Both the position numbers and the translations under genes were made by a program. 64,000 nt of DNA, taken from assembly GCA_947630855.1 (NCBI GenBank), contig CANRJF010000003.1:1-64000 (forward strand), in the 5' to 3' direction. Shown piece after piece: positions 33,937-42,514 of this stretch. Origin of the DNA: an uncultured Lachnospiraceae bacterium. GTDB lineage: Bacteria > Bacillota > Clostridia > Lachnospirales > Lachnospiraceae. Position 1 is the stretch's first letter; each line of letters opens with the position of its first letter. The notes under the pieces are model-generated. The model ran no database searches. It was not told the DNA's origin and was given only the letters and a program-made list of their open reading frames with translations.

Positions 33937-34653
33937 TCAATCCTCTAACAATCGTTTTAATAATTGTTTTCTGTTATTGATAAACATTTCCGTCACCTGG
34001 TAACTGTCCGTTTCCTCATAACTGCAGGGATGCACCTGCCCGTTGTCAAAGGTGAGGATTGTGGCTCCCGGTATTCCCAGCAGAATAGGAGAGTGGGTTA
34101 CAATAAAAAATTGGGAATTCTGCATGGCACATCCATAGATTTCCATAAGCAGTGTCAATTGCCGTTGGGGGGAAAGGGCGGCTTCCGGTTCGTCTAAAAA
34201 ATATAAGCCTTCCGGTTTTAATTGTTTTTGGGCAATGTTGAGAAAGCTTTCCCCGTGGGATTTTTCGTGAAACCGCTGGGATGGGTGGTTTTTATCTGCA
34301 TATTCCATTTCTTTTGTGGCAACGTTGTAAAAACTTTCCGCACGAAGAAAATAGCCCCACCCCGGCATACGAAATCCTTTTGTAATTCGTAGGGCGTCAT
34401 ATAATTCGGAGTGGGAATCATAGGTGGAAAAATTGTAGTTTTTGGAACCTCCTTCCGGGTTAAAGCCGGAAGCGATGGCCATTGCCTCTAACAGGGTGGA
34501 TTTTCCGCTGCCGTTTTCCCCTACAAAAAAGGTGATGGGATTGGGAAATTCCAGGTAATTTAAACCGCTGATAGAGGGGATGTTCCGCAAATAGCTGTGG
34601 GGCTCTATGTTGCTCCAGTTAATGGATATATTTTGGATAAATTGGTAGTTCAT
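33937..34653 (-). CDS. AAA ATPase (ABC/SMC-like, AAA_21 type)
   Basis: A 238-residue soluble ATPase. Walker A is FFVGENGSGKSTLLEA at about 43-58; there is a shortened signature region (KSHGESFLNI), Walker B GLYFLDEPEAALS and switch His in IVTHSPILLG. It lacks membrane partners and resembles RecF/SMC-like predicted ATP-binding proteins of unknown role. It is convergent with the exporter operon, with only 14 bp between stops. Confidence 0.88.
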   Translation of the reverse strand: MNYQFIQNISINWSNIEPHSYLRNIPSISGLNYLEFPNPITFFVGENGSGKSTLLEAMAIASGFNPEGGSKNYNFSTYDSHSELYDALRITKGFRMPGWGYFLRAESFYNVATKEMEYADKNHPSQRFHEKSHGESFLNIAQKQLKPEGLYFLDEPEAALSPQRQLTLLMEIYGCAMQNSQFFIVTHSPILLGIPGATILTFDNGQVHPCSYEETDSYQVTEMFINNRKQLLKRLLED

Positions 34654-34778
34654 GTGTTCTCCTTTGAAGTTTGCAATTTGCCGTGGGGAGGTTGGTTAAT
34701 CTTTTTCTATTTTATTATACTCATTTTTTCTCCCTTCTCAACGTCAACTTTAGGAATTTATACTTTTAAGGAAAAAAC

Positions 34779-34807
34779 TTGATAATTTCTAAAAACAGAG
34801 TTATACT
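34779..34807 (+). promoter_or_regulatory. Promoter of DUF134-NifX gene
   Basis: TTGATA (34779-34784), 17 nt, TATACT (34802-34807), 34 bp before the ATG. Confidence 0.6.
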
Positions 34808-34840
34808 ATTATCGACATATAACGGAAACGGAGGCGCATT

Positions 34841-35620
34841 ATGGCAAGACCAAGCAGATGCAGAAGGATATGCCAGGAACCCCAATATTTGAATTTTGGC
34901 CCCATGGAGGAGTCAAAAGTACAGCAGGTATGTCTTACTTTGGATGAATATGAGGTAATCCGACTGGTGGATTATAAGAAAATGACCCATGAGCAGTGCG
35001 CCCGTTCTATGGATATTTCCAGAACAACCGTAACAGAAGTCTATGAAAGCGCACGGTTTAAGATAGCAGACTGTCTGGTGAATGGAAGAAGCCTGCGGAT
35101 TGAAGGCGGTAATTACCGGCTTTGCCAGGGGGAAGCATCTTACTGCTGTGGGAAAAAATGCTTTAAGAAAAAGAATTTTGTGAACAATGAAAAGAAAGAT
35201 GGAGGGAAAAATCAAATGGTAGTAGCAGTGACTTATGAAAACGGCAATGTATTCCAGCATTTTGGACATACGGAGGAATTTAAGATTTATGAGATTAAGG
35301 ACAATGAGATTAAGGATTCTAAAGTTGTAGGCACAGAAGGCAGCGGTCACGGAGCCCTGGCAGGTTTTCTTGCAGAGCACAATGTGGATACTTTAATTTG
35401 CGGAGGCATCGGCGGCGGGGCAAGAAATGCATTGGAGGCGGCTGGCATTGCTCTTTACGGCGGCGTGGAAGGCAATACGGATGAGGCAGTAAAGGCTTTA
35501 CTGGCAGGAAATTTAGCGTATAATCCCAATGTTTCCTGCAACCATCATCACAATGGCGAACATTCCTGCAAAGAGCATCATTGCGGAGAAGAAAAACATG
35601 GCTGTGAGGGAAATGCGTAA
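34841..35620 (+). CDS. DUF134 DNA-binding domain fused to NifX/NifB-like cofactor domain
   Basis: A 259-residue fusion. Residues 1-100 are DUF134 (MARPSRCRRICQEP, then a sigma-70 region 4-like helix-turn-helix SMDISRTTVTEVYESARFK). Residues 125-225 are a dinitrogenase iron-molybdenum cofactor domain (FQHFGHTEEFKIYEI, TLICGGIGGGARNALEAAGI). The last 30 residues are His/Cys-rich (NHHHNGEHSC, HHCGEEKHGC), a likely metal-binding tail. GGAGG precedes the ATG. This suggests a metal- or cluster-responsive regulator; no nif genes are nearby. Confidence 0.88.
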   Translation: MARPSRCRRICQEPQYLNFGPMEESKVQQVCLTLDEYEVIRLVDYKKMTHEQCARSMDISRTTVTEVYESARFKIADCLVNGRSLRIEGGNYRLCQGEASYCCGKKCFKKKNFVNNEKKDGGKNQMVVAVTYENGNVFQHFGHTEEFKIYEIKDNEIKDSKVVGTEGSGHGALAGFLAEHNVDTLICGGIGGGARNALEAAGIALYGGVEGNTDEAVKALLAGNLAYNPNVSCNHHHNGEHSCKEHHCGEEKHGCEGNA

Positions 35621-35648
35621 GTTGTAATTGTATAATTTTAAAAACATG

Positions 35649-35677
35649 TTGAATAGTTTTAGAGGTTATGCTAATAT
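35649..35677 (+). promoter_or_regulatory. Promoter of the mntP riboswitch leader
   Basis: TTGAAT (35649-35654), 17 nt, TAATAT (35672-35677) with TGC just before. Transcription would start near 35684, at the beginning of the riboswitch. Confidence 0.6.
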
Positions 35678-35689
35678 GTAAAATCATAT

Positions 35690-35815
35690 GCCAGGAGGGA
35701 GTAATCGGCACATTTTATATGTGTAGTAATTATCGACACAATGGTGATAACACCCGGTATTACTATAAACGGTGAGACTCATGGGCAGCATCAGGCTGCC
35801 TGTGGGTCTTTTTAT
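35690..35815 (+). ncRNA. yybP-ykoY manganese riboswitch
   Basis: The leader of mntP has the yybP-ykoY layout: a 5' strand GGAGGGAGTAATCGG, a central multi-stem region, and the 3' segment GGTGAGACTCATGGGCAGC with partner GGCTGCCTGTGGGTCT and five T residues (35775-35815), a terminator. Known members bind Mn2+ and relieve termination to turn on manganese export. The downstream gene is exactly the expected mntP. Confidence 0.8.
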
Positions 35816-35868
35816 CATAGGAAAGGCTTCCTGTTTTGGGTGAGAATAAACATACGAGGAGAAATGAC

Positions 35869-36417
35869 ATGGGAATAGTGGAATTATTTATTTTAGCAGT
35901 GGGTTTATCTATGGATGCTTTTGCAGTGTCTGTCTGTAAGGGGTTATCTCTGGGAAAGATAAGGTTAAAGCATATGTGCATTGCCGGTGTATGGTTTGGG
36001 GGATTTCAGGCGCTAATGCCTTTGATTGGTTATATTCTGGGCAGTTTTTTTGCAGATATGATTACAAAATATGCCCACTGGATTGCATTTTTTCTGTTGC
36101 TTTATCTTGGGGGAAACATGATAAAAGAAGCTTTTGAGAAAGAAGAGGCCCCGGATGCCTCCATGGATGGGAAAAATATGTTTTTGCTGGCAGTGGCAAC
36201 AAGCATTGATGCGCTGGCAGTGGGAGTTACATTTGCATTTTTAAAAGTATCCATTATCCCGGCAGTGTCTTTTATCGGAGTGGTAACATTTGTCTGTTCT
36301 GCTGTGGGGGTGAAGATTGGCAGCATTTTCGGTTCAAAATACCAGGCAAAGGCACAGATTTGCGGAGGTATAATTTTGATTTTAATTGGATTTAAAGTGC
36401 TGTTATCCGCAGTCTGA
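35869..36417 (+). CDS. mntP: Manganese efflux pump MntP
   Basis: A 182-residue membrane protein with six helices in two repeats. Each half has the conserved acidic motif, LSMDAFAVSVCKG near residue 15-27 and ATSIDALAVGVTF near 115-127. The ATG at 35869 has GAGGAGA upstream; a longer frame from 35836 would start inside the leader. It exports Mn2+ and is controlled by the Mn riboswitch directly upstream. Confidence 0.92.
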   Translation: MGIVELFILAVGLSMDAFAVSVCKGLSLGKIRLKHMCIAGVWFGGFQALMPLIGYILGSFFADMITKYAHWIAFFLLLYLGGNMIKEAFEKEEAPDASMDGKNMFLLAVATSIDALAVGVTFAFLKVSIIPAVSFIGVVTFVCSAVGVKIGSIFGSKYQAKAQICGGIILILIGFKVLLSAV

Positions 36418-36451
36418 GGGATTATTGTCATTTCCGAAACAGGATTTGTTT

Positions 36452-37753
36452 TTAAACACACTTGTAAATCTCTTCAACGGCATACAGCGGGAGATTGAGC
36501 AGCCAGTCTTCCTTTTTATAGTCTGCCATTGAAGTGCGGACGGAAATTTCAGGATTAAATTTATCACGATAGGTTTTCAGGCTTTTTGCTTTCAGATTGA
36601 CTTCCGCCTTAACCTCCATAGGCACGATTTGTTCGCCCGTATCAACAACAAAGTCTATTTCGCAGGAACCGCGGTCATTGGTATAATAGTAAATACCTAA
36701 GTCATCAATGGTTTTAAGCTGCTGACATACATATTGCTCGGTCAGAGCACCCTTAAATTCAGTAAACAAATCGTTGCCGTCAAGCAATGTACGCTGTCGC
36801 AGACCGGTCATACAGCCTAAAAGTCCCACATCAACGATAAAAAGCTTAAAGACTTTTAAATCCTCATAGGCTTTCAGCGGGATTTTCGCCGTACTTACAC
36901 GGCTGACCTTGTGGACAAGTCCGCAGTCGCAGAGCCACATAATTGCAGCTTCGTATTCTTTTGCCCGTGCGCCTTCACGTACAAGGCCGTAGATAAACTT
37001 TTTGTTTTCCTTTGCAAGCTGAGAGGGGATGCTGTTCCATACCATACGGATTTTTGGAACGATGGTGATGGGAGCATGTTTGGAAAAATCCTGTTCATAA
37101 GCCGCCAGTATATGTTTTTGAATGGCACGAACTTTGTTGAAATCCTTTTCATCGGCAAAACTCTGCACCGCCTCCGGCATACCGCCCACAAAGTAATATT
37201 GTTTCAGCGCATCAATATAGGTCTGTTTAAAAGAAGCGGCCATTTGATAATCTTGTTTATCAAGGAGTCTGGCAAAGCGTTCACCGGCTGTTGCCATCAA
37301 AAATTCTTTAAAGGATAAGGGATAAAGGCTCATAAAATCCACCTTTCCCACAGGAAATGATGTGCCCTCGTGCAGAGCAATCCCCAAAAGTGAACCGGCG
37401 CAGACAATATGATACTGGGGAGCATTTTCATAAAAATATTTAAGTGATGAAAGCGCTCTCGGCACTTCCTGCACTTCATCAAATATCAGCAGCGTATTAT
37501 CCGCATCAATTTTTTTGCCGATATACAGCTCAATACCCATAATCAGGCGGTCAGTGTTCAGGTCGGCGGCGAATAACTCAGCCATTCTTGAATTGGAATC
37601 GAAATTGATATATGCGGTATCAGTGTAAGCTTTATTGCCAAATTCTTTCATCAGCCAGGTCTTTCCCACCTGCCTTGCCCCCTCAATAATCAAGGGCTTA
37701 CGGTGTCTGCTGTTTTTCCATTTGTAAAGCTCTTCTATTGCAATTCGGTACAT
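36452..37753 (-). CDS. AAA_14/DUF4143 ATP-binding protein
   Basis: A 433-residue protein from the ATG at 37753 (GGGGGAG upstream). The AAA_14 domain has Walker A IIEGARQVGKTWLMKEF and Walker B TLLIFDEVQEVPRAL, followed by CAGSLLGIAL (sensor). The C-terminus is DUF4143 with a PD-(D/E)xK-like end (YYYTNDRGSCEIDFVVDTG, VPMEVKAEVNLK). These proteins are widespread in anaerobes and unexplained; links to toxin-antitoxin or defence functions are speculative. It is convergent with mntP. Confidence 0.85.
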   Translation of the reverse strand: MYRIAIEELYKWKNSRHRKPLIIEGARQVGKTWLMKEFGNKAYTDTAYINFDSNSRMAELFAADLNTDRLIMGIELYIGKKIDADNTLLIFDEVQEVPRALSSLKYFYENAPQYHIVCAGSLLGIALHEGTSFPVGKVDFMSLYPLSFKEFLMATAGERFARLLDKQDYQMAASFKQTYIDALKQYYFVGGMPEAVQSFADEKDFNKVRAIQKHILAAYEQDFSKHAPITIVPKIRMVWNSIPSQLAKENKKFIYGLVREGARAKEYEAAIMWLCDCGLVHKVSRVSTAKIPLKAYEDLKVFKLFIVDVGLLGCMTGLRQRTLLDGNDLFTEFKGALTEQYVCQQLKTIDDLGIYYYTNDRGSCEIDFVVDTGEQIVPMEVKAEVNLKAKSLKTYRDKFNPEISVRTSMADYKKEDWLLNLPLYAVEEIYKCV

Positions 37754-37996
37754 AGTTTCTCCCCCATTCAATTTTTCATGTATAGAATAGCGTATAAACA
37801 CAAAAAATGCAACGATAATTGCAGAACAATTACATTTTTTACAGGGAATATATTATAATTTATGAAATAACAGCTTGTGGTTAGACCGTGAACTGAAATA
37901 TTTACTTCTCAAATTAAGCCCAGCTCACATTTTCAGATATAGCATTATATGGAAGAACGTGCTACAATAAAATAAGAATTTTTATGGAGGAACGTT

Positions 37997-38596
37997 ATGA
38001 TTAAGAATATTATTTTTGACATGGGAAATGTCTTATTGGATTATAATCCCAACGTGATATTGGACAAGGTGTGCGGCAGTGAAGAGGAAAAAAGGATAAT
38101 CAAAAAAGAATTATTTGAAGGCCCGGAGTGGCTCATGGGGGACAGGGGAGAAATCACGAATGCAGAACGGTATGAGCTGGTAAAAAAACGTGTCCCGGAA
38201 AAATTACATGAAAAATTAAAGATGTGCGTGGAGCAATGGGACATTTGCATGGTGAAGGTAGAAGGAGCAGAGGAATTTATTCGGTATGTAAAGGAAAAAG
38301 GATATGGGTTGTATATTTTGTCCAATGCCTCCGTAGAGTTTTATCAGTATTTCCCCAGGCAGTTTGAACAGGATTTTTTTGATGGAATTGTGGTTTCAGC
38401 CAGAGCCAAATTATTAAAACCTGATTTAAAAATATACAAATATCTTTTAGAAACCTATGCTTTAGAAGCAGAGGAATGTTTTTTCCTGGATGACAGAGAA
38501 GAAAATGTAGTAGGGGCAAAAAAGGCAGGAATGAAGGGATATTTGTTCCAAAATGATTTTGATAAAATTAAAAGCAAATTAGATAATTTAAAATGA
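37997..38596 (+). CDS. HAD-superfamily hydrolase (YihX-like)
   Basis: A 199-residue protein. Motif I is IIFDMGNVLLDYNP, with the nucleophile Asp9, motif II ILSNAS, motif III Lys in KLLKPD, and motif IV CFFLDDREENVVGAKKAG. It is like alpha-glucose-1-phosphate phosphatase YihX and related phosphatases; the substrate is not certain. GGAGG precedes the ATG. Monocistronic. Confidence 0.88.
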   Translation: MIKNIIFDMGNVLLDYNPNVILDKVCGSEEEKRIIKKELFEGPEWLMGDRGEITNAERYELVKKRVPEKLHEKLKMCVEQWDICMVKVEGAEEFIRYVKEKGYGLYILSNASVEFYQYFPRQFEQDFFDGIVVSARAKLLKPDLKIYKYLLETYALEAEECFFLDDREENVVGAKKAGMKGYLFQNDFDKIKSKLDNLK

Positions 38597-38652
38597 GTCA
38601 GACGTGAATGGAAATATGCACAGTAATGAAAAGATAATGGATTTTATGATGC

Positions 38653-38681
38653 TGGACAAATGGCCGCGTTTGTTTTATTAT
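38653..38681 (+). promoter_or_regulatory. Promoter of PGDYG-like gene
   Basis: TGGACA (38653-38658), 17 nt, TATTAT (38676-38681), 85 bp before the ATG at 38767. Confidence 0.45.
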
Positions 38682-38766
38682 AAAGATAGTAACTAAAAAA
38701 TAATGTTGGGAAACCGGCATGTGCAGTCAGTGAAGGCACAGAATGTCTGTGTTATGGAGGGTAAAT

Positions 38767-39069
38767 ATGAAGAGCAGAAGAATATCTTTTGAGACAGATA
38801 TTGAGAAATATGAGATTGGAAAGGGTATGGAGGATGGTTTTGAGTTGTTATCCGAGGTAGTGACAACAGGCTGGATTGTTACGGATTTCCTTGTGAAGAT
38901 TGAACGGGAGGACGGTTCCATTGTATGCCCTTATATTACACACCGCAGGGGAAGGACATTTATCGGTGTGGGAGATTACATTATTCAGGATTCAGACGGA
39001 ACAAAGCATGTTTGTGGGGAACATAAGATTTGGAACCGGTATGAAAAGCCGGAAAATTTTCAGGAATAG
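38767..39069 (+). CDS. PGDYG-like small protein
   Basis: A 100-residue soluble protein; the ATG at 38767 has TGGAGGG upstream. It contains GVGDYIIQDSDGTKHVCGE, close to the PGDYG motif family, whose function is unknown. It is mostly beta-strand by pattern, with no membrane segment or signal. A strong terminator follows it. Confidence 0.6.
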   Translation: MKSRRISFETDIEKYEIGKGMEDGFELLSEVVTTGWIVTDFLVKIEREDGSIVCPYITHRRGRTFIGVGDYIIQDSDGTKHVCGEHKIWNRYEKPENFQE

Positions 39070-39071
39070 AC

Positions 39072-39110
39072 AACAAAGCACTGGATATAAACCATATCCG
39101 GTGCTTTGTT
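39072..39110. terminator. Strong bidirectional terminator
   Basis: AACAAAGCAC-t-GGATAT (39072-39088) pairs with ATATCC-g-GTGCTTTGTT (39094-39110). It separates the PGDYG-like gene from the convergent RHH gene and marks the left edge of the mosaic region. Confidence 0.8.
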
Positions 39111-39150
39111 CTGTTACAGGATTAGCCTGCATAAATGGTTATTTTGAATC

Positions 39151-39336
39151 CTATGAGTCGGGAGATGTATTTTTTTTCTCCTGCTCTTCTTTTTCTAAGG
39201 CTTCCAGTCCAAGCCGTATAAGTTCCACCGTTGCCTGTGAACGTGTTTGATAGCGATATTCATAACGGAAATCTTCTATTTTCTGAAACAGTTCATCATC
39301 CACGGAAACGGTATACCTGGGTCTATTTGTAGACAT
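39151..39336 (-). CDS. Ribbon-helix-helix (CopG-like) protein
   Basis: A 61-residue protein from the ATG at 39336 (GAGGTGAT upstream). The pattern PRYTVSVDDELFQKIEDFR, then TRSQATVELIRLGLEAL, is a ribbon strand plus two helices, as in CopG/Arc DNA binders. It is divergent from the RHH gene at 39605, with about 270 bp of control DNA between them. Either could act there. No toxin partner is adjacent. Confidence 0.75.
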   Translation of the reverse strand: MSTNRPRYTVSVDDELFQKIEDFRYEYRYQTRSQATVELIRLGLEALEKEEQEKKNTSPDS

Positions 39337-39520
39337 GCGCATCACCTCATTTGTGATTATACCGAAGTAGGGCAAGGATGTAAAGAAAACAAACGACTTA
39401 AATTAAAGTTCCGAATTAACAAAAACTACCTGTAAAATAAAGTAGTGCAAATTGTATTCTTCACAAAGTGTATTTGCGGATTATTGTTTTTAAATTATAA
39501 TGCAAATATTTATTTTTTTA

Positions 39521-39575
39521 TTGACATTGGTTCACTGAACCATTATAATAAGCAATATGGTGATTCACTGAACCA
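39521..39575 (+). promoter_or_regulatory. Consensus promoter with GGTTCACTGAACC operator, copy A
   Basis: TTGACA (39521-39526), 17 nt, TATAAT (39544-39549). The spacer holds the perfect 15-bp palindrome TGGTTCA-C-TGAACCA (39528-39542). A near copy, TGATTCA-C-TGAACCA (39561-39575), lies 33 bp downstream. The same palindrome occurs in the promoter at 43491-43520. The RHH gene follows at 39605. Confidence 0.8.
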
Positions 39576-39604
39576 ACAAAAACAATGGGCGAGGAGGAGA
39601 TGCT

Positions 39605-39790
39605 ATGGCTGCGAAACTGAAACGTTACTCAATTTCTGTTCCTATTGTCATGAAAGCAGAACTGGATTCATTGAAGTCCAACCGTTACGAAAAGATGACA
39701 GTGAACGGAATGCTCTGTGATTTAATCCTTCGGGGATTAGATTCCGTGGAGCGGCAGAATGAGAGCAATAAATGCGAAGTAGGTATGTAG
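39605..39790 (+). CDS. Ribbon-helix-helix protein RHH1, likely autoregulator
   Basis: A 61-residue protein behind GAGGAGG. It has KLKRYSISVPIVMKAELDSL (ribbon and first helix) and NGMLCDLILRGLDSVE (second helix). It is a clear paralogue of the protein at 47679 (KRYS, LDSLKS/LDTLKS, MLCDLIL, GL-SVE shared). It lies 55 bp after a promoter with two palindromic operators, so autorepression is likely, and it probably also acts on the same site at 43498. Confidence 0.72.
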   Translation: MAAKLKRYSISVPIVMKAELDSLKSNRYEKMTVNGMLCDLILRGLDSVERQNESNKCEVGM

Positions 39791-39852
39791 GGCTGTATGC
39801 CATAAGATAGCCAGGGTACTCTAAATCCCAGGATAACAGGAGGAAAACGAGT

Positions 39853-40692
39853 ATGACAGAACTCAAAATGAAATTGAAACCAGGTCTTGTAAAACGTGGA
39901 CTGGCAGTTGCTCTTGCAATCGTGCTGGGCGTCAGCATGATTCCTGACACATTTGCGTCGGCGTCAGGGAAAAATGTTGAAGCAAGTACGCGCGGAGAGT
40001 CTAACACAGACCCAAGTGGAAAAACTGACCCAAACCCAAGTGGAAAAACTGACCCAAACCCAAGTGGAAAAACTGACCCAAACCCGACGAACAATGATGA
40101 CAACAACACAAACACAAATACGTCAGATACGAACAAACCGGGAACTACCCAGACAACAACAACTGAGACTCCTAAGAATGTGGCAGTTACCGGCGTGGTT
40201 GTAACCTATGATGGTGCAAATGTAAAAGGTACAGTTACTATTAAGAAGGGAACAAAGTACAAGTTTAAGGCAGAAATTACCCCGGACAATGCAACGGATA
40301 AGACAGTAACATGGTCTACATCCAATGATAAGATTGCAACCGTTACAGCCGATGGCGTTGTAAAGGGCAAAAAAGCCGGAAAAGCTACCATAACTGCAAA
40401 AGCAGGAGATAAAACAGCCAGCTTTAAGGTTAAAGTCCAGACAAAGAAAGTAACCCTTAAAAATGTAAAGATGAGCAAGAAAAAGATTAAGTTAAAGAAA
40501 GGGGAAACTGCAGAACTTACGGCAACTAAAAATCCGGTGACAGCTTCAGGAAAGATTAAATGGAGTACTTCCAATAAGAAAGTAGTTACCGTAAAGAATG
40601 GTAAACTTAAGGCAAAAAAACCCGGAAAAGCTACCATTACAGCAAAAGTAGGCAATAAAAAAGCTACATGTAAAGTTACAGTAAAGAAATAA
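39853..40692 (+). CDS. Secreted Big_2-domain surface protein with Pro/Asp-rich repeats
   Basis: A 279-residue protein. A basic N-terminus and hydrophobic segment (GLAVALAIVLGVSMI) ending near ASASG form a signal peptide. A low-complexity linker with DPNPSGKT repeats follows, then two bacterial Ig-like (Big_2) domains at about 110-195 and 197-279 (VTWSTSNDKIATVTADG, IKWSTSNKKVVTVKNG). There is no LPxTG anchor; the very basic C-terminus may bind the wall. AACAGGAGG precedes the ATG. The last domain is paralogous to the end of the protein at 44006. Confidence 0.82.
   Translation: MTELKMKLKPGLVKRGLAVALAIVLGVSMIPDTFASASGKNVEASTRGESNTDPSGKTDPNPSGKTDPNPSGKTDPNPTNNDDNNTNTNTSDTNKPGTTQTTTTETPKNVAVTGVVVTYDGANVKGTVTIKKGTKYKFKAEITPDNATDKTVTWSTSNDKIATVTADGVVKGKKAGKATITAKAGDKTASFKVKVQTKKVTLKNVKMSKKKIKLKKGETAELTATKNPVTASGKIKWSTSNKKVVTVKNGKLKAKKPGKATITAKVGNKKATCKVTVKK
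40009..40089 (+). repeat. In-frame 24-nt tandem repeat
   Basis: GACCCAAACCCAAGTGGA plus AAAACT is repeated exactly at 40027-40050 and 40051-40074, with an 18-nt partial unit before and a diverging unit after. It encodes the DPNPSGKT linker and should vary in number between strains by slippage. Confidence 0.8.
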
Positions 40693-40706
40693 TGTGTGAA
40701 AATTGT

Positions 40707-40733
40707 CAGGCTGCCTGTATGTTTGGCAGCCTG
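40707..40733 (+). terminator. Hairpin after Big_2 gene (weak terminator or processing site)
   Basis: CAGGCTGCC (40707-40715), 9-nt loop, GGCAGCCTG (40725-40733). The following sequence is not T-rich, so read-through to the ligase-like gene is likely. It argues against translation starting at the ATG overlapping the previous stop (40692). Confidence 0.5.
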
Positions 40734-40775
40734 GCCAATAAAAATACATATCAGGTATGCATAATTAGAAAAAGC

Positions 40776-42317
40776 ATGAAAAGAGAAATTGGTTTTAATG
40801 ATTCACCCGTGGATTTAATGGCATATGGCGCCGCATATATTTATCTGGTGCTGATGCTCCTTGTTTTTCCATTATATCATTATGACGGTTTTAACGGATT
40901 AAACGAAAAGAAAATTGTTTTTTTTATCGCAGTGACAGGAATATTCGGAATAATATGCCTGTTCCCTTTCATCAGGAATTTATACTTTTGTCATCATGAA
41001 ATATTGAAGAAAAAATGGCTGTCCGCAGATATAGCTGCTTTATGTTTTTTGGGAAGCATTTGTTTATCAGGAGTTGTTTCCATGGACAGGCAGGAAATGT
41101 TTTCTCCGACAGTAGGGAAGCGTATAGGTTTTTTTGTGATGTTTTTATGTATCATTGCATATTTTTGCGTACAAAGTTATGCGAAATGGGATGCCATATT
41201 GTTCTGGTGTTATCTGTTGGGAAGCGGGGGTATATATCTTTGGGGAATTTTATTAAACTGTAAAGTAAATTTATTCCATATACGGGAAACGTTCTATTTG
41301 AAAGAAGAAATGGCGATTTATGTCAGCCCCATTGGAAATATTAATTATAATGCCGCTTTTCTTGCATTGGCATTGCCGGCAGCAATGGCGATGTATTTGA
41401 TATGTAAAGAGCAGTTTACAAAAAATGTTTTAACCATATACCTTTTCCTTGGATTTTTGGATATGGTTCTTTTGCGCTCGGACAGTATTTATCCTGCAAT
41501 GGCGGCGGTATTTTGTGTATTATTTTACTTTGCCCTGGGAGGTAAGGAATATTTTAGGCGTTTCTGCCAGATGACCTGTTTATTGTTTTTTGCAGGAATA
41601 GCCACATTTCTTTTATATAGATGGATTCCGGGCAGAATGTATACAATGGAAGGAATTGGATGTTTATTTTTAGAACCATCTATATTAAGCATTGAAGTTA
41701 TTATAATACTTATTTGCTGCCTGGCGGGAAGAAATTATTCCCCAAAAAAAGAAATATGCCATACATTACAGAAAATATGGTTGTTATTGGTTATTGCGGC
41801 AGTTATATTGTTTGTTATATTTTTACTATGTATCAATATGTTTTTTCAGGAAAAGACCGTAGGGGCTTTCTGGGAGCCATTTGTTTTAACAGATACTTTC
41901 GGACATGGAAGAGGTTATATCTGGCGGCGCATTCCAAAAGTTTATATGGATTTTCCATGGAAAAATAAGCTGTTTGGGTGTGGTTTGAATTGTTTTAATA
42001 TGGCGGTGGCACCGTATTACAGGGAAGAGATGTTAAGTATTGACGGCACTGTTTTTTATGGAGCCCATAATGAATTCCTTAATCTCTTAATGGAGACAGG
42101 GATTGTGGGAACAGTAAGTTATTTTGGCATAATATTTGGGACATTTGCCCATGCCGTAAAAGGCCTGGCTAAAAATCCTATGAATATTGCTGTTATAGCT
42201 ACCATCTGTTCTTATCTGATTCAGGGGCTTGTAAATGATATTACGATTTTTACACTTTCATTGTTTTTTATTTTTTTAGGATGTGTCAACTCACCACACA
42301 GTGTTTTAGAAGAATAA
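40776..42317 (+). CDS. O-antigen ligase-like polytopic membrane protein (Wzy_C type)
   Basis: About 513 residues from the ATG at 40776 (weak ribosome site; 40692 is an alternative). It has about 12 membrane helices and a large outer loop ending in the Wzy_C-like stretch GCGLNCFNMAVAPYY and YGAHNEFLNLLMETGIVGT, which carries the His and Glu typical of ligases and polymerases of surface polysaccharides. It probably links or polymerises sugar or teichoic-type chains outside the membrane (inferred). A degraded copy of its 3' part is at 43362-43425. Confidence 0.78.
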   Translation: MKREIGFNDSPVDLMAYGAAYIYLVLMLLVFPLYHYDGFNGLNEKKIVFFIAVTGIFGIICLFPFIRNLYFCHHEILKKKWLSADIAALCFLGSICLSGVVSMDRQEMFSPTVGKRIGFFVMFLCIIAYFCVQSYAKWDAILFWCYLLGSGGIYLWGILLNCKVNLFHIRETFYLKEEMAIYVSPIGNINYNAAFLALALPAAMAMYLICKEQFTKNVLTIYLFLGFLDMVLLRSDSIYPAMAAVFCVLFYFALGGKEYFRRFCQMTCLLFFAGIATFLLYRWIPGRMYTMEGIGCLFLEPSILSIEVIIILICCLAGRNYSPKKEICHTLQKIWLLLVIAAVILFVIFLLCINMFFQEKTVGAFWEPFVLTDTFGHGRGYIWRRIPKVYMDFPWKNKLFGCGLNCFNMAVAPYYREEMLSIDGTVFYGAHNEFLNLLMETGIVGTVSYFGIIFGTFAHAVKGLAKNPMNIAVIATICSYLIQGLVNDITIFTLSLFFIFLGCVNSPHSVLEE

Positions 42318-42384
42318 ATATGATAAATAATCCTATGATTTGAAAATAAATTAGCCAGACAGAAGAAATTGTTTTTCTCATTGG

Positions 42385-42410
42385 GCCGGTGATTGTCACC
42401 GGCTTTTCCC
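42385..42410 (+). terminator. Intrinsic terminator after ligase-like gene
   Basis: GCCGGTGA (42385-42392), TTG loop, TCACCGGC (42396-42403), then TTTT. The same hairpin with flanks recurs at 43434-43452. Confidence 0.8.
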
Positions 42411-42477
42411 ATGTCGTAAAACCGGAACAATATATAAATATGAGATGATCAGAGCAATTGATAGATGGAAAAGAATG

Positions 42478-42506
42478 TTGTAATGTGTCAGAAATTGTGG
42501 TATATT
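42478..42506 (+). promoter_or_regulatory. Promoter of type I toxin mRNA, copy 2
   Basis: TTGTAA (42478-42483), 17 nt, TATATT (42501-42506) with TGG before it. Same placement as copy 1 at 3933-3961. Confidence 0.62.
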
Positions 42507-42514
42507 TCCACTAT

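Noticed and set aside
38616-38696. 26-codon ORF starting MHSNEKIMDF between the HAD and PGDYG-like genes
   Set aside because: It has no ribosome site and a promoter (38653-38681) lies inside it; more likely leader DNA.
39445-39720. 91-codon frame across the RHH1 promoter
   Set aside because: It spans the consensus promoter and operators and overlaps the RHH1 gene in another frame; no ribosome site.
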